Assembly: GCF_003311635.1 (NCBI RefSeq)
Contig: NZ_QEXL01000011.1
Coordinates: 19,973 to 83,972, forward strand
From: Novacetimonas cocois
GTDB taxonomy: Bacteria > Pseudomonadota > Alphaproteobacteria > Acetobacterales > Acetobacteraceae
Direction: 5' to 3'
DNA: 64,000 nucleotides
Positions within the stretch are counted from its first letter, which is position 1. The number at the start of each line of letters is the position of its first letter. Under the pieces are notes generated by a model that was not told the DNA's origin, ran no database searches, and saw only the letters and a program-made list of their open reading frames with translations. Of this stretch, positions 25,267 through 34,267 are shown piece by piece. The translations under genes and the position numbers were made by a program.

Positions 25267-25446
25267 TTACGCTTTAAGCATGCCCTCAATGCGTGGGTCA
25301 CGCGTGTACTCTTTGGTAACCGCGCCTTTGCTATCGATAATCCCCATTCGCAGCAAAGCCGCATGGGCTGTCCGCTTGCTCTTCGTGTTCGCAAGGGTTT
25401 GCTTTCTTATCGCTGCCAGAGCAACTTGATGGGAGTTTAGCTTCAT
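25267..25446 (-). CDS. Small partner (putative antitoxin) of the ART-like protein
   Basis: The 59-residue protein from the ATG at 25446 is basic and helical: VALAAIRKQTLANTKSKRTA, then LRMGIIDSKGAVTKEY. It has no clear DNA-binding family. It directly precedes the ART-like gene on the same strand, 5 bases apart. The same C-terminal motif survives as a remnant at 24118-24212, near remnants of the ART-like gene, showing that the pair duplicates together. This supports an antitoxin or immunity role, which is unproven. Confidence 0.55.
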   Translation of the reverse strand: MKLNSHQVALAAIRKQTLANTKSKRTAHAALLRMGIIDSKGAVTKEYTRDPRIEGMLKA

Positions 25447-25488
25447 GGTGCTACATATAAGGCAGCCAAGTGAAGAAGTCACCCTGTT

Positions 25489-26793
25489 TTATCTCAGCCT
25501 GCCTGCTGGAAAAGGCGGCATCCGGCTCCCTGTTGTCGCATCCCATGACCACCATCCACCCGCTCCGAAGGTCGCGTCGTAGTAATTTTCCTTTTCGGCT
25601 CGTCTGGTAGTGTAGGCCTCGTCCGTGCGACCGAAAACTTCCATTGGATATCCGTCATTCCGCGCCGTGTCCTGCAGGATGAAATCCGGGAAAACGAGAT
25701 CCCGTTCCGCGTCGAAACGCAGTGGTTTTTCGAATGCGCGTCCCGCTGCCACGAGGGCATCGGCTACCGCCAGTTCATGGCTGCTTTCGAAAGGAAGCAT
25801 GCTGCGAGAGACGGTCATCAGGGCACCGGTCCTGACTTCCGCCTGGATCCAGCCCTTCCATCGGCTATTGGGCGTTCCGATGTTTCGTGCCGTCACATAG
25901 AGCAACGCCACAACATGTGCCTGCCGCGCCGCTTCGGGCAGGGCGAGTGTGGCTGCCGCCAGTTGGTGCGACCGGACAAGACGGTTCCTCTCGGCCGCAG
26001 GCACTGTCAGAAAGCAGCGGTAACCGTTGCGCTGGCCGCTCAGGGTCATGGTGAAATTGCCCCTGGGATCTGGTTCCAGAGCCTCCACGAACCCGATCAG
26101 GAACAGATGGTTTTCCTGTCCTTCTGTCCTGACAACGGCATGGAGACGCCGTCCGAACTTTTCATGCCCTGGGGCAACAGGGCATAGAAGATCGGAGATC
26201 AGTCTGCCCTGCGCCCGGATCCGGGTTCCCGCAGAGGCAATCCGGCCCAGGGCAACCGTCGGTGTGCGGTGTCTGGCAAATTGCGGCCGCCATTCGTTCA
26301 GCCCCGCCCGTTCCCATAGGAGATGGAGCAGCCCGAGAGGCGTCATTCGGCGCTGTCGCGCCTGTCCGGGCCGATCTGAAGCAGGCAGCGGCGTGTCATC
26401 GACTGGCCGGGGTGGCCCCTTGCGGCGCAGGCCGATCGACAGGGTCACAGCGACATCCCCATCCTCACCCTCGCGAATTACGCTATTTACATAGCTGGCG
26501 CGCCCACTTTTCTCTGGATCAGGCTTATAGAAGGGGCATGTCTTCTCATGCAGCGGCCCTTCATTTGGCCAGACGGCGAGGTGATAACTGTGACTGTCCG
26601 CCCGGTAACGGATCTGTAGAGGCAGTGAGGCCCCGCGATGCTGGCACAGGCATCGCGCCTTGTCAGAACGCTCCGCGCTCCGGCTCTCATCATATTTTGC
26701 CTTCAGGCGGCGTTCCCAGCGCTCCGGGTCGGTCCGGCGCCATTCGAGTTGGAACCTTTCCCCGCCGGGAAGGATGATGATCGTGCCGGTCAT
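25489..26793 (-). CDS. DUF1173 family protein
   Basis: The 434-residue protein fits DUF1173, found on conjugative plasmids. It has an N-terminal region with a possible metal site (ARCLCQHRG, then KTCPFYKP), a central domain (TPLGLLHLLWERAGLNEWRP) and a C-terminal domain with a PD-(D/E)xK-like arrangement (ERDLVFPDFIL, PMEVFGRTDEAY, EKENYY). No signal peptide, so it is cytoplasmic. Its start overlaps the dotL stop (26790-26793), so it is the last gene of the dotD-to-dotL operon and probably serves DNA transfer. Function is unknown. Confidence 0.8.
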   Translation of the reverse strand: MTGTIIILPGGERFQLEWRRTDPERWERRLKAKYDESRSAERSDKARCLCQHRGASLPLQIRYRADSHSYHLAVWPNEGPLHEKTCPFYKPDPEKSGRASYVNSVIREGEDGDVAVTLSIGLRRKGPPRPVDDTPLPASDRPGQARQRRMTPLGLLHLLWERAGLNEWRPQFARHRTPTVALGRIASAGTRIRAQGRLISDLLCPVAPGHEKFGRRLHAVVRTEGQENHLFLIGFVEALEPDPRGNFTMTLSGQRNGYRCFLTVPAAERNRLVRSHQLAAATLALPEAARQAHVVALLYVTARNIGTPNSRWKGWIQAEVRTGALMTVSRSMLPFESSHELAVADALVAAGRAFEKPLRFDAERDLVFPDFILQDTARNDGYPMEVFGRTDEAYTTRRAEKENYYDATFGAGGWWSWDATTGSRMPPFPAGRLR

Positions 26794-29132
26794 GCCGAGG
26801 TTTTTTCGCGCAATATCCTGATCTGGGCGAGGATTTCCTTTTCGGTCATCCCGGTGCCAGCCGCGCCCTCTTTCGGTGCGCCTTTTGTCATCGCGTCACT
26901 TACACCCAATATAAGCAGTGCCTGACGACGGGCTATACCAGGCTGCCGGTCCACGCGGTGTTCAATAGCCTCCAGGCGTCCAAGCAGGTGACCGTCGATG
27001 GGAGGTATGGTGCGGGGCTGTGTCTGAAAACCGGGTTTCGGGGTGGAGGCAGCGTCACGCAACATATAGGAAAATGGTGTCAGCATGTCTGTTCCGGCTG
27101 CGTGTTCATTCTCTTCATCGTCATTGGCGGTTGCAACCCGGCGCGGTACGGCGGCGACTGCTGCACCAATTTGTGCAAAATTGCGCAGGATGTCTTGAGA
27201 ACCTGAACCGAGGCGGTCGACTGCTTCCTGGAGTGCACAAACATCCGGCTCGTCGTGTACCGTGGTCAGTTCAGACTGAAACAGGCCGCCTTCGATCGTC
27301 GCGAGGAGGGCGAGCAACTGCTGGTCCGGGGGCACCCGATTCAGGTCGAGCGGCGCTGCAAGCATGACCGGTTGGGCCATGCGGATTGCGCCTGACCGCC
27401 CATTGACGGCGGCAAAGAATGTCTTCGAATGGACAATGCGACCGGCATACATCGTTATGGCCTCGCCTTCGATGAGCGACTGAAGGTCTGCCCAGGGGAT
27501 ACGGGCGACTTCCCGGACTTCGGCACCCCGTCCTTCCCGGTAACTTCCCGCGGAGTTGCCTTCAAAATGCGTGGCCTGACTGACCTCGATCCGATCGGAC
27601 TGCTTTTCGATCCACTCGCGTGTGCGCACGGCATCCTGCAGGCGCATGGCGTGGGTGAGGTTGGCGTTGCCGAGCAGGGTAAAGGCTTTGTCGCCGATGC
27701 GTGTCGTGAGACCCGGAAGATCCTGAAACCCCAGCCAGAACATGCAGTTCAGGCCGCGTCCCATGGCCAGCTGCCGGTCCATGCCGTCCGTGACGTAGGC
27801 GGAGAGTTCGTCGTAGAAAAAATGGAACGGCGCGTCGCCGCTGCCTGCCTTGAGCTTGAAGACCTGCTCGGCGGGGCCGTCAAGGCGGGCGCCAAGAAGC
27901 TGGGCCATGACGCCGCGACCGGCAGCAACCACGATCTTGCCCAGTCCGGCCAGCGTATCCGAGGAATTCTCCAGCGCGGGCAGCGTGACGACGAGAATGC
28001 GGCGGTTCAGCACCACATCGCGCATGTCGATATCAGGGATCTGGGCGCGGAAGATGTGCCCGAGACTGACGCCAAGCTGCGTGAAGACCCGGGTGAAATA
28101 CATCTTGGCGTAGCCATGCTGCTCGCTCGGTTTGTTTTCTTTCTGCTCATTCCACGCCAACGAGGAATCATACCCCGGCAGTTCGCCCAGATAGGCCTGG
28201 GCCGGATAGAGGATATCATCGGGAATTTCGGGAACGCTGATCTCGATGGGGTGATCGGAGCCGGGATTGCGGATCAGGAATACGCGATGCCGGGCCAGCG
28301 TGCCGATCCAGCGCAGTTCCATGGCGTAGCGCATGGTCTCGATGTTGATCGGCACGCCGTGGGTGTCGCGCATCCAGGTCAGCACGGGGGCGATCGTGCC
28401 GGCAAGGCCGACGGCACGGTCCCGAAAGACGCCGTTGGCGTCGTTGCTGGACGGCTCCCCAAGCTGGCTGACCAGCATTTCACGGATGGCGTCGGCATTG
28501 CCGGTCGCAAACGGATTGAACGTATTGGACTGGCGGATGCCGCTTGCGGTCAGAAAATTGAGATTGAGCACCTGGTCGTCCAGCCCGAAGCGGCGGGCAA
28601 GCGCCAGTACATCGCCGTGGACCGTGTTGTCACCCTTGCCGTCGATCAGGATGAACCCGGATCCATGCGCGAGAGGATTGGCCAGCAGGGAGATGGCGGA
28701 TGTCGTTTTGCCTGCACCCGTTGTGCCGGGCACGGCGGCGTGCTGGCGCCCCGCGTCGGATGAAAGCCAGAGTTGCTGGCCGGTCAGTCCGTCCGTTCCA
28801 AGATATATGATGCCTGCCGCCGCCCGCGGCCGACGGGTTTTGGGATCAAGATCGTGTTTGTCCTTCAGGCCGGAATACCTGGGCAGATGAAAAGGCAGCA
28901 CGGGCTGGCGGGTCATGACCCAGAGCGTCAGGCAGAGGGCAAGGGGAAAGGTGATCCCGACGATCGCGGGAGCCAGCACGCTGAGCCCTGCCAGAATCAT
29001 GAGGGCGAACCCGGAACTGCTGGATTGCAGCTCTTCGGCGATCCGGACCGTGAAGGGACGCGTGTCGCGATAGGTGGAGCCGTGTTTCAGTTGCTGGTGG
29101 ACCTGCGGTCCGCCGATCTCGCGCTTCACCAT
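26790..29132 (-). CDS. dotL: Type IV coupling protein DotL/IcmO/TrbC-like ATPase
   Basis: The 780-residue protein has two N-terminal membrane segments (residues about 42-74), Walker A GTTGAGKTT at 136-144, a Walker B region ending FHFFYDELSAYV and a LGFQDLPGL segment typical of VirD4/DotL coupling ATPases. The C-terminal 150 residues are variable, as expected for the part that binds substrates or adaptors. It would dock the relaxosome at the inner membrane and feed DNA into the channel. It follows the 201-residue gene by 3 bases, and DotM is encoded just before that. Confidence 0.92.
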   Translation of the reverse strand: MVKREIGGPQVHQQLKHGSTYRDTRPFTVRIAEELQSSSSGFALMILAGLSVLAPAIVGITFPLALCLTLWVMTRQPVLPFHLPRYSGLKDKHDLDPKTRRPRAAAGIIYLGTDGLTGQQLWLSSDAGRQHAAVPGTTGAGKTTSAISLLANPLAHGSGFILIDGKGDNTVHGDVLALARRFGLDDQVLNLNFLTASGIRQSNTFNPFATGNADAIREMLVSQLGEPSSNDANGVFRDRAVGLAGTIAPVLTWMRDTHGVPINIETMRYAMELRWIGTLARHRVFLIRNPGSDHPIEISVPEIPDDILYPAQAYLGELPGYDSSLAWNEQKENKPSEQHGYAKMYFTRVFTQLGVSLGHIFRAQIPDIDMRDVVLNRRILVVTLPALENSSDTLAGLGKIVVAAGRGVMAQLLGARLDGPAEQVFKLKAGSGDAPFHFFYDELSAYVTDGMDRQLAMGRGLNCMFWLGFQDLPGLTTRIGDKAFTLLGNANLTHAMRLQDAVRTREWIEKQSDRIEVSQATHFEGNSAGSYREGRGAEVREVARIPWADLQSLIEGEAITMYAGRIVHSKTFFAAVNGRSGAIRMAQPVMLAAPLDLNRVPPDQQLLALLATIEGGLFQSELTTVHDEPDVCALQEAVDRLGSGSQDILRNFAQIGAAVAAVPRRVATANDDEENEHAAGTDMLTPFSYMLRDAASTPKPGFQTQPRTIPPIDGHLLGRLEAIEHRVDRQPGIARRQALLILGVSDAMTKGAPKEGAAGTGMTEKEILAQIRILREKTSA

Positions 29133-29135
29133 GCT

Positions 29136-29741
29136 TCAGTCTTCCAGCCCGAAAGGAGATTTTCCCGTGTCGATCGTAGGCGCCACGGGCGCTGTTGGTG
29201 CCGTGGGGGAGACCGACGCCGTCGGCGCTGTCTGCGCGCTACCTGGGGAGTGCGGATAAGTGACGACGGGCCGCTGCGTCATGATGCGTCGTGCGGCATC
29301 GATTTCCGCGCTCGCCGGGTGACCGTCGGGATTGCCGACCACATTTCCATCGACCGGCATGCGCGCGCCCGGGACATAGGTTGAGCGGACCCCTGGCGCG
29401 CCTTCGTCCGTCATGGGCAAGCCGGAGAGTGGGGGTAGAATTGCAGGCGGTCGTAGCATGCCCGCAGGCCCGGTGTCGGGAACAGCGCGGTCGGAAACCA
29501 TGGCCTGACGTGTGCCGATGATCAGGATGGCGGCCAGTCCTCCAGCGATGAGCGCGGGCAATGCCTTTTTCAGGCGCCCGCGCCGTGCCGCTGCCGCTTC
29601 TGGTAAAGTCGGTGCCGCATCGCTCGTCTCCGTCTGCCCGAAATCAGATCCGAGATGGAGATGGAGGGGCTGTAAGCCTGTCCCGTCGAGTTCAATGCTG
29701 ATGGGCGCCCGGCCATCAGCGTGGAGGATGATACGGGTCAT
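29136..29741 (-). CDS. Single-pass membrane protein between dotM and dotL
   Basis: The 201-residue protein has a short cytoplasmic N-terminal domain (MTRIILHADGRAPISIELDG), a membrane segment (KALPALIAGGLAAILIIGT) and a proline/threonine-rich periplasmic part. The ATG at 29741 is chosen over a longer frame because AAGGATC precedes it and upstream residues overlap dotM. In IncI plasmids trbB occupies this gap, but no thioredoxin motif is present, so it is not TrbB. Probably a coupling-complex component. Confidence 0.65.
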   Translation of the reverse strand: MTRIILHADGRAPISIELDGTGLQPLHLHLGSDFGQTETSDAAPTLPEAAAARRGRLKKALPALIAGGLAAILIIGTRQAMVSDRAVPDTGPAGMLRPPAILPPLSGLPMTDEGAPGVRSTYVPGARMPVDGNVVGNPDGHPASAEIDAARRIMTQRPVVTYPHSPGSAQTAPTASVSPTAPTAPVAPTIDTGKSPFGLED

Positions 29742-30897
29742 GGGAAGATCCTTGTGCTTCGGGCATCGGGCGCAGGATGGCGAGTGCGTTCTCAACCGCA
29801 GGGATGTAGATCGGACGCTGGTAGCGTCGCTCTTCGCTCCAGTGCGCACGCGCGCCAGCGGCCTCGATGCGGGGATTGGGATGAAGGTCTTCGGCCGGGA
29901 TTTCAGCAGGAAAGCCGAGTGAGTGCAGCGCGTACCACAATGATCGGTCGATAAGCTTCACGATGGCGAATGAGGAGGGTGCCAGTACGCCCGCCTGACG
30001 CCGGGCTTCGTGCAGCAGGGTCATGAGCGCGGTCACGCTCCATCCGCTGCGCTCGCAGACCGTATCGATACAGTTTGTGATTTCCTTGTCCTGCAGGGCA
30101 GAGCGAGCGCTTCGCACAACGGACTCTGGCACCGTGAGCGGCGCCAGCGGACCATGGGGACCATCAAGGCCAGCGTCGGCCAGGCCGGCAGAGAGTTCAC
30201 CAAGCAGAGCGAGGGCGTCCCGGCGCCTCTGGAGGTAGTGCATCGCAAAGGCAACGAGAAGCACCTGTTCAACAGGGGATGCGGCGTTGATGCTGGACCA
30301 GTGGTGGCCCAACTGGCGCGTGAACGCCTCGAGCGCGCCGGTTTCACTGTAGCGGCCCTGTGCATCGACAGCGAAGCGCGCGCCCCATTCGGCACGTGTC
30401 AGGGCCGGGTCTGCCGGCAGCGGGATACCATCAGTGGGCGTTACAAGCCTGTCCAGTCGGCGTCGGACGAAGCCTTTCAGTGTTGGAAACATTTCTGCCT
30501 GGACCGCGATCAGACCTTCCAGATCGAGCGCTTTCGCAAATCGGCCGGGGGCAGCACGCCACATGCATAACCCGCCCAGGAGGGCAATCACGATGGCCAC
30601 CGGCCATTTCAGGGCATTGCCCAGGATCGCAAGGCCATAATAAAGCTGGATCGCCCGCACCAGGTCCGGTCGATATTGCGCGGCCTGCAACTGGACCTGC
30701 AGGCGCATCAGGTCGGGATTAGACGTATGCAGCAGGTTGATCTGCCCCATCATGGCCCGCAGATAGAAGGCCGTGATCTGCGTATGCCACAGGCTCCAGG
30801 CCATGTAGCTGAACAGCAGGACCCCGACGATGATGATGATCGAGGAAAAGAGCAGATAGTCATCGCTGGATGACCATGGGACGCGGCTCGTGCTCAT
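29716..30897 (-). CDS. dotM: DotM/IcmP/TrbA-like coupling-complex protein
   Basis: The 393-residue protein has two membrane segments near the N-terminus (YLLFSSIIIIVGVLLFSYMA and WPVAIVIALLGGLCMW) and a soluble C-terminal domain with ALEAFTRQLGHHW, VEQVLLVAFAMHYL and RSLWYALHSLGFP, in the style of DotM. DotM works with DotL as receptor of substrates in type IVB systems. The start at 30897 overlaps the stop of the lytic transglycosylase (ATGA), and its end overlaps the next start by 26 bases, so the operon is tightly coupled. Confidence 0.85.
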   Translation of the reverse strand: MSTSRVPWSSSDDYLLFSSIIIIVGVLLFSYMAWSLWHTQITAFYLRAMMGQINLLHTSNPDLMRLQVQLQAAQYRPDLVRAIQLYYGLAILGNALKWPVAIVIALLGGLCMWRAAPGRFAKALDLEGLIAVQAEMFPTLKGFVRRRLDRLVTPTDGIPLPADPALTRAEWGARFAVDAQGRYSETGALEAFTRQLGHHWSSINAASPVEQVLLVAFAMHYLQRRRDALALLGELSAGLADAGLDGPHGPLAPLTVPESVVRSARSALQDKEITNCIDTVCERSGWSVTALMTLLHEARRQAGVLAPSSFAIVKLIDRSLWYALHSLGFPAEIPAEDLHPNPRIEAAGARAHWSEERRYQRPIYIPAVENALAILRPMPEAQGSSHDPYHPPR

Positions 30898-31403
30898 GAG
30901 CGATCGTCCCTGCGGTTTCTGGTCATCATCGTGAGGGCGATGTCGTAGAAACGCCGGAGATAGGCGTTGCCATGGCGTGGGGTGTGAGAGTGATAGAATG
31001 CCACGGCCTGCCAGAGGTCGCCGTGTGCTTCGTCCATCGCCTGACCAAGGATCCAGGCGCCTGCCTCGATATTGGCGCACGAACTGTCGCGCAGCGCCGC
31101 ATATGTTTGCGCGGGCGTGCTGTGCCATCGCTTTGCGATGCGGCCGACCCATGTCGTGTTGACCTGCATCGGCCCGAGATCCGCCGTGCCGTTACTGTTC
31201 GGGCTGACCATTCCGGGACGGCCGGCCTCGACATAGAGGAGGACGAGCAGCACGCCACGGGGCACACTAGAGATTTTTGCCGAAGCCTCCAGACAGGCTG
31301 CAATCTGGCGGCCATTTTCTTCGATGCTCGCGGCGCGGGCGGTCGTGCCGACGGCAAAAAGGGGAAACGTCCCGAGTGCCGCCAGAGCGAGACGGGGGAT
31401 CAT
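30894..31403 (-). CDS. VirB1-like lytic transglycosylase
   Basis: The 169-residue protein has a signal peptide ending near TTARAA, then an SLT domain: LLVLLYVEAGRPGMVSPN with the catalytic glutamate, NGTADLGPMQVNTTWV, CANIEAGAWILGQAMD and AVAFYHSHTP. It opens peptidoglycan for assembly of the transfer channel. It overlaps both neighbours by 4 bases within the dotD-dotL operon. Its presence beside the second transglycosylase at 13104 suggests different stages or sites of action. Confidence 0.88.
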   Translation of the reverse strand: MIPRLALAALGTFPLFAVGTTARAASIEENGRQIAACLEASAKISSVPRGVLLVLLYVEAGRPGMVSPNSNGTADLGPMQVNTTWVGRIAKRWHSTPAQTYAALRDSSCANIEAGAWILGQAMDEAHGDLWQAVAFYHSHTPRHGNAYLRRFYDIALTMMTRNRRDDRS

Positions 31404-31822
31404 GTCGCCCCCTGCAAGGTCGGCGCTACATCAGCGATCCGACCATGGGCTTCGCCCCAGAAGTCGATCAGATGATTGAGGACCAGCGCGTCGTCCATCT
31501 CCGCAAGCCTCATCGTGACATCGATCAGACATAACATCACGACCGTAAATGAACCGGCGCGCACCTTGCGGACGGCATAGCCGAGCGCGCTGTCGGGCGT
31601 CCTGCTGACATCAAGGGCAAAGCCCGTTCCCGTCAGTTCCAGCCACAGGGTTTCGGCACTGATCAGGAAAATGGGCAGATAGGCTTCAGGGTGTGCTGCG
31701 TCAGCTGGTGATACGACCACCCGTTTTCCGGTGCCACGGTCCAGCAGTTCAATCGGCTTGCCGATTTCGGCCAGAAGCCGTGTCTGCGCCGCACTGATCG
31801 CCGCCAGATCGATCGCGCTCAT
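31400..31822 (-). CDS. Hypothetical protein in the dot operon (140 aa)
   Basis: Not recognised. A soluble, mainly helical protein starting MSAIDLAAISAAQTRLLAEIGKP, with PEAYLPIFLISAETLWLELTG and VMLCLIDVTMRLAEMDDALVLNHLIDFW. It has no signal peptide. The ATG at 31822 overlaps the icmT stop and its end overlaps the transglycosylase start, so it is translated as part of the operon. IncI plasmids have traL in this place, but sequence resemblance cannot be claimed. It may be a cytoplasmic chaperone-like component. Confidence 0.6.
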   Translation of the reverse strand: MSAIDLAAISAAQTRLLAEIGKPIELLDRGTGKRVVVSPADAAHPEAYLPIFLISAETLWLELTGTGFALDVSRTPDSALGYAVRKVRAGSFTVVMLCLIDVTMRLAEMDDALVLNHLIDFWGEAHGRIADVAPTLQGAT

Positions 31823-32067
31823 GAGAACCGCCTCCTTTGCCATGTCGGCAGGGCGGTGCGGACCGGCCCGATGAGAAAGCGTCGGATGGAGCGTATCGCG
31901 GCCGGCAGCGTCAGCCCGAAAAACGAGATCGTCCCGAAAAACACCACGCCGAAGACCCCGATCAGCAGGGTGGTGAGGCTCCAGTGTGTCACGGAGATGA
32001 GAATGGGAAAGCAGCTGCGGGCGTCGAGAATGAAAACCCGGACAGGATAGGCCGTTGCACGCCACAT
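31819..32067 (-). CDS. icmT: IcmT/TraK-like small membrane protein
   Basis: The 82-residue protein fits IcmT: an aromatic start MWRATAYPVRVFILDARSCF, a central hydrophobic segment (LTTLLIGVFGVVFFGTISFF) and the basic tail AIRSIRRFLIGPVR. The ATG at 32067 overlaps the dotB stop (TGATG), and AGGAGA lies 8 bases upstream. In Legionella and IncI systems IcmT/TraK is an inner-membrane part of the type IVB apparatus. Position directly after dotB matches R64 traJ-traK. Confidence 0.85.
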   Translation of the reverse strand: MWRATAYPVRVFILDARSCFPILISVTHWSLTTLLIGVFGVVFFGTISFFGLTLPAAIRSIRRFLIGPVRTALPTWQRRRFS

Positions 32068-33230
32068 CACGCGTCTCTCCTTTCTTCCGCCAGAGCGGTG
32101 TCTTCGGTGATCAGATCGGCATCAAGCAGTTTGCGGATGGCTCTGCCGAAGGACTGGCCCTGCGCCTCGACCGCGTCGGCCACGACGTCCGGCCAGTCTG
32201 TTGGCTCGGTCCGGGTCAGCTTGCGGCGCAGATCACGATCGAAGGTGAGGAATTCGCGGATCGCAACACGCCCGCCACCCTTGCGGGGCACAAGGCGCTG
32301 GTTGATGCAGAACCGGAGCGCCTGAGCGAGGGCCGAGACCAGGTTGTCACGTTCCAAGGGGGGACAGAGCGCGATCGCGCGCTGGATCATGAGGGAGACG
32401 CTGTCTGCATGCAGCGTCGTGCCCAGGATACCGCCCATCATGGCGATATTGATGGCTGCATTCATGGTCTCGCCGTCCCGACATTCCGTGATGATGCCAT
32501 CGCTCATCTCGCGGCGTGTCAGGCTGCGGGTGAAGGTGGGAAAAGTCAGGGTAGGGGGGCGGATCTCCGTCTGGCTGATCCGCGATCCTGAAGGCGGACG
32601 CAGGTCGTCCAGCAGGAACTCGATGGGCTCCTCGCCGGTTGCCATGTCGCAGTATACGGTCGGGTCCATCAGTTTTTCGATGGCGAGCCCGAATTGCAAC
32701 GTGGTCTTTCCGGAACCGGTTGCCCCACCAAACAGGACCATGCCGCTTTTGAGCCTGTTCGTGTCCCGGATTTCTTGTTCGACCATCTGCTGGTCAAGGC
32801 TTGCGGGCCGGGCGGGGATCGGACGCATGACGATGTGGACGCCACTGCCACGCTTGACCGAAATGGGTGAAAGATTGATCCGGAAACGCAGATTGACCTT
32901 GCGGTCCAGTGCCACGCTGTAGGCCGTATCGAGGATATGGCCGACACCAAGCATGGCCATCCCGTCAGAGGCATAGACATGGCCGACGATATCCGCCAGC
33001 GCGAGGGAGTCCGTCGCTTTACATGTGGCGTAGCGGATGACGCCGTGCACCTTGATCGTGACCGGATGGCCGGTCTTGATGTCGATGCGCGAGGCGCCGA
33101 GGCCATGCGCCCAGCGAAGGAGGGAGTCCAGCCCCGGCGCGTTACGCCGTCGCTCCTCGACCCAGGCAAACGCTTTCCTGCCTTCATCCGGCCAGCGTTC
33201 GTCGGTCGTGACGGGGATGGTGATATTCAT
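32067..33230 (-). CDS. dotB: DotB/TraJ-like secretion ATPase
   Basis: The 387-residue protein is a PilT/VirB11-type hexameric ATPase: SRIDIKTGHPVTIKVHG in the N-terminal domain, Walker A GATGSGKTT near residue 160, an Asp-box region (VYCDMATGEEPIEF) and RREMSDGIITECRDGETM, then GTTLHADSV as the His box. It powers assembly or substrate transfer from the cytoplasmic face. The ATG at 33230 overlaps the dotC stop (ATGA); a TTG at 33236 would add two residues. Family is secure. Confidence 0.94.
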   Translation of the reverse strand: MNITIPVTTDERWPDEGRKAFAWVEERRRNAPGLDSLLRWAHGLGASRIDIKTGHPVTIKVHGVIRYATCKATDSLALADIVGHVYASDGMAMLGVGHILDTAYSVALDRKVNLRFRINLSPISVKRGSGVHIVMRPIPARPASLDQQMVEQEIRDTNRLKSGMVLFGGATGSGKTTLQFGLAIEKLMDPTVYCDMATGEEPIEFLLDDLRPPSGSRISQTEIRPPTLTFPTFTRSLTRREMSDGIITECRDGETMNAAINIAMMGGILGTTLHADSVSLMIQRAIALCPPLERDNLVSALAQALRFCINQRLVPRKGGGRVAIREFLTFDRDLRRKLTRTEPTDWPDVVADAVEAQGQSFGRAIRKLLDADLITEDTALAEERRDA

Positions 33231-34267
33231 CGGCAATGCTCCGGATAACCGTAGTCGCTTCCGCGCCGGACGTGGCCCTGAAGCCCCGGCTGGCTCGCGA
33301 TCCGGATCGTGCGGTCATTGAGGTGGAGGGTGTCTCCTCCTCCCACGGCGTCCTGGTGCTCGAACACGACGCGCGGTTCTTCGACGCGCCCGGCGTTCAG
33401 CAGCACCCGGTAGCGGGCCATGCCGGTAATGTCGCGCTGCAGGCGCGACAGATCGGAGAGGAAGATTTCGGTCGCCTGCTTTTCTCCATCTGCCCAGCCT
33501 TCCGCCACCCACTGGTTCCAGTGTGACACTTCCGCCTTTGTGCGGGGCAGGGCCGCGGCTACCGGGTGATGCGGTTTGCCCCATGTCCGGACGAGATACG
33601 TGCGCCAGTCCGGGGGCGCGGATGTCAGTTGTGCCTCCCGGGTGATCTCGAAAACACATTCTGTCTCGTGCGCCACCTGGCCGGTGTCACTGAGCGCAAA
33701 GGCCATCTGTGCCTCGGTGACGATGGGGGGCTGCATGAGGGTCTGGCCACTCCCGATCGGAAGCACGATCGACCGGAAATCATAAGTGGCGTCGAGTGTC
33801 TCCTCGTGGCGCCGCAGCATCTCGTTGATGGCGAATGCCCGGGCGGCCAGACCGCCCTGCGCGCCGTAAATATGCGCGGCTTCCCGAAGCTGGGCGCTTC
33901 GACCGGGTTTCAGGTCATCGCCTGGTTCGTCATTGGGACGGGTGTTCTCAAGGGCCTCAAGAGAAGGTGGCGCTTCGCCGCCGACCACCTCGTCGAGCGT
34001 CGAGGCCCCTGTCACCGGTTTATTGATGGGATTGGCAAGGGCGGGATCAGCTCCGTCCACCTGATCCGCATCCGGCTGGGGCGGCTGTGGCTCCGGGACC
34101 AATGTGTCGCTGCGGGCCGGTGGTGGAGATGGAGACGATGTCGGTAGCCGGACGTGCTGCCCCTCCTCAATGACAACCTTCCCCGTGGAGACAGATGCCG
34201 CATGGGTCGCGCTTCCTGCGGCCGTCACGACGATGGCCGAAGATAGAAAGAGCGCCATCTTACGCAT
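33227..34267 (-). CDS. dotC: DotC/TraI-like outer-membrane core protein
   Basis: The 346-residue protein has an N-terminal hydrophobic signal (MRKMALFLSSAIVVTAAGSA), a proline-rich spacer, and the DotC core: REAAHIYGAQGGLAARAFAI, TLDATYDFRSIVLPI, LMQPPIVTEAQMAF, then FLSDLSRLQRDITGMARYRVL. DotC normally is a lipoprotein; no lipobox cysteine is evident here (SATHAAS), so the anchor may differ. It works with DotD and DotH in the outer-membrane ring. The start overlaps the dotD stop by 8 bases. Confidence 0.87.
   Translation of the reverse strand: MRKMALFLSSAIVVTAAGSATHAASVSTGKVVIEEGQHVRLPTSSPSPPPARSDTLVPEPQPPQPDADQVDGADPALANPINKPVTGASTLDEVVGGEAPPSLEALENTRPNDEPGDDLKPGRSAQLREAAHIYGAQGGLAARAFAINEMLRRHEETLDATYDFRSIVLPIGSGQTLMQPPIVTEAQMAFALSDTGQVAHETECVFEITREAQLTSAPPDWRTYLVRTWGKPHHPVAAALPRTKAEVSHWNQWVAEGWADGEKQATEIFLSDLSRLQRDITGMARYRVLLNAGRVEEPRVVFEHQDAVGGGDTLHLNDRTIRIASQPGLQGHVRRGSDYGYPEHCR

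Noticed and set aside
27429..28763. Long plus-strand frame of 444 codons opposite dotL
   Set aside because: It is antisense to a clearly conserved coupling ATPase and has no family features; a shadow of GC-rich codon bias.
29136..29741. TrbB-like disulfide isomerase by position
   Set aside because: No thioredoxin motif or cysteine pair; the Dsb-like protein is encoded at 57996-59000 instead.
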